Notes under the pieces: generated by a model | Database searches by the model: none | The model's input: the letters and a program-made list of their open reading frames with translations, nothing else | Told to the model about the DNA's origin: nothing | Program-made: the position numbers and the translations under genes | NCBI GenBank assembly: GCA_024225895.1 | Contig: JAAEMC010000391.1 | Span: 1 to 5,615 of the forward strand | DNA: 5,615 nt | Origin: Desulfobacteraceae bacterium | GTDB taxonomy: Bacteria; Desulfobacterota; Desulfobacteria; Desulfobacterales; Desulfobacteraceae | Direction: 5' to 3' | Part shown: piece by piece, positions 5,568 through 5,615 of the stretch | How positions within the stretch are numbered: the stretch's first letter is position 1 | Layout of the letters: each line of letters opens with the position of its first letter

Positions 5568-5615
5568 ATGAATAATAAAATAACCGGATCTGTTGTGGTG
5601 ATAGGTGGCGGTATA
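5568..5615 (+). CDS. N-terminus of an FAD/NAD(P)-binding oxidoreductase, probably HdrA/QmoA-like (cut by window edge)
   Basis: Only 16 codons are present: MNNKITGSVVVIGGGI. A beta-strand running into GGG is the start of a dinucleotide-binding Rossmann motif (GxGxxG), as at the N-terminus of many FAD-dependent oxidoreductases. The short lead-in 'NNKITGSV' before the strand resembles the beginning of heterodisulfide-reductase subunit A / QmoA flavoproteins as I recall them from sulfate-reducing Desulfobacterales, where they take part in electron transfer to or from sulfate reduction or flavin-based bifurcation. A perfect -35 box and good Shine-Dalgarno suggest high expression, as would suit energy metabolism. 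That it is a flavoprotein start is well supported; the HdrA/QmoA assignment is an inference from very few residues, and any other FAD-dependent reductase remains possible. Confidence 0.6.
   Translation, partial: MNNKITGSVVVIGGGI

Noticed and set aside
1..5615. CRISPR arrays, insertion sequences, tRNA or rRNA genes, phage or defence genes
   Set aside because: No direct-repeat arrays, terminal inverted repeats, transposase frames, cloverleaf-like segments or CCA ends were found; all coding space is taken by housekeeping-type genes.

Overview
The window reads as ordinary chromosomal DNA of a moderately AT-rich Gram-negative bacterium. It carries four complete genes and the 5' ends of two more, one at each edge. 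An arabinose-5-phosphate isomerase (Kdo/LPS precursor synthesis) and a lipoprotein with a clear lipobox point to an outer membrane. A long 'plant-like' ATP-phosphofructokinase, together with a right-edge gene whose first residues look like an HdrA/QmoA-type flavoprotein, suggests a sulfate-reducing deltaproteobacterium (Desulfobacterales, e.g. a Desulfobacter/Desulfobacula relative). That placement is an inference from gene families, not from an rRNA.

Layout from left to right. Positions 1-109 (minus) hold the start of an unidentified protein with an N-terminal membrane anchor. It lies downstream of a very good sigma-70-type promoter on the minus strand (231-259). The 295-base gap 110-404 is a divergent control region and contains no convincing gene. 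On the plus strand follow kdsD (405-1388) and a 442-residue ATP-type 6-phosphofructokinase (1385-2713). Their stop and start codons overlap as ATGA, so they should form one translationally coupled operon. The phosphofructokinase ends tail-to-tail with, and overlaps by 11 bases, a minus-strand lipoprotein gene (2703-4400) of TPR plus type-I periplasmic-binding-protein architecture, resembling LpoA-type penicillin-binding-protein activators. Upstream of it, and probably in the same transcript, is miaA (4497-5414, minus), the tRNA A37 dimethylallyltransferase. The 153-base gap 5415-5567 separates miaA from a divergent plus-strand gene that starts at 5568 with a strong Shine-Dalgarno and a consensus-like promoter (TTGACA at 5438, TATAAC at 5462).

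Functionally, kdsD and the phosphofructokinase both act on sugar phosphates: ribulose-5-phosphate to arabinose-5-phosphate, and fructose-6-phosphate to fructose-1,6-bisphosphate. The lipoprotein may be an envelope or peptidoglycan factor, and MiaA is translation housekeeping. I found no CRISPR array, mobile element, tRNA, rRNA or defence system, and nothing that looks like a wholly new system. The points worth a second look are the kdsD-phosphofructokinase coupling, the mixed ATP/PPi signature of the kinase, the LpoA-like lipoprotein with an unusual insertion, the convergent gene overlap, and the two strong promoters.
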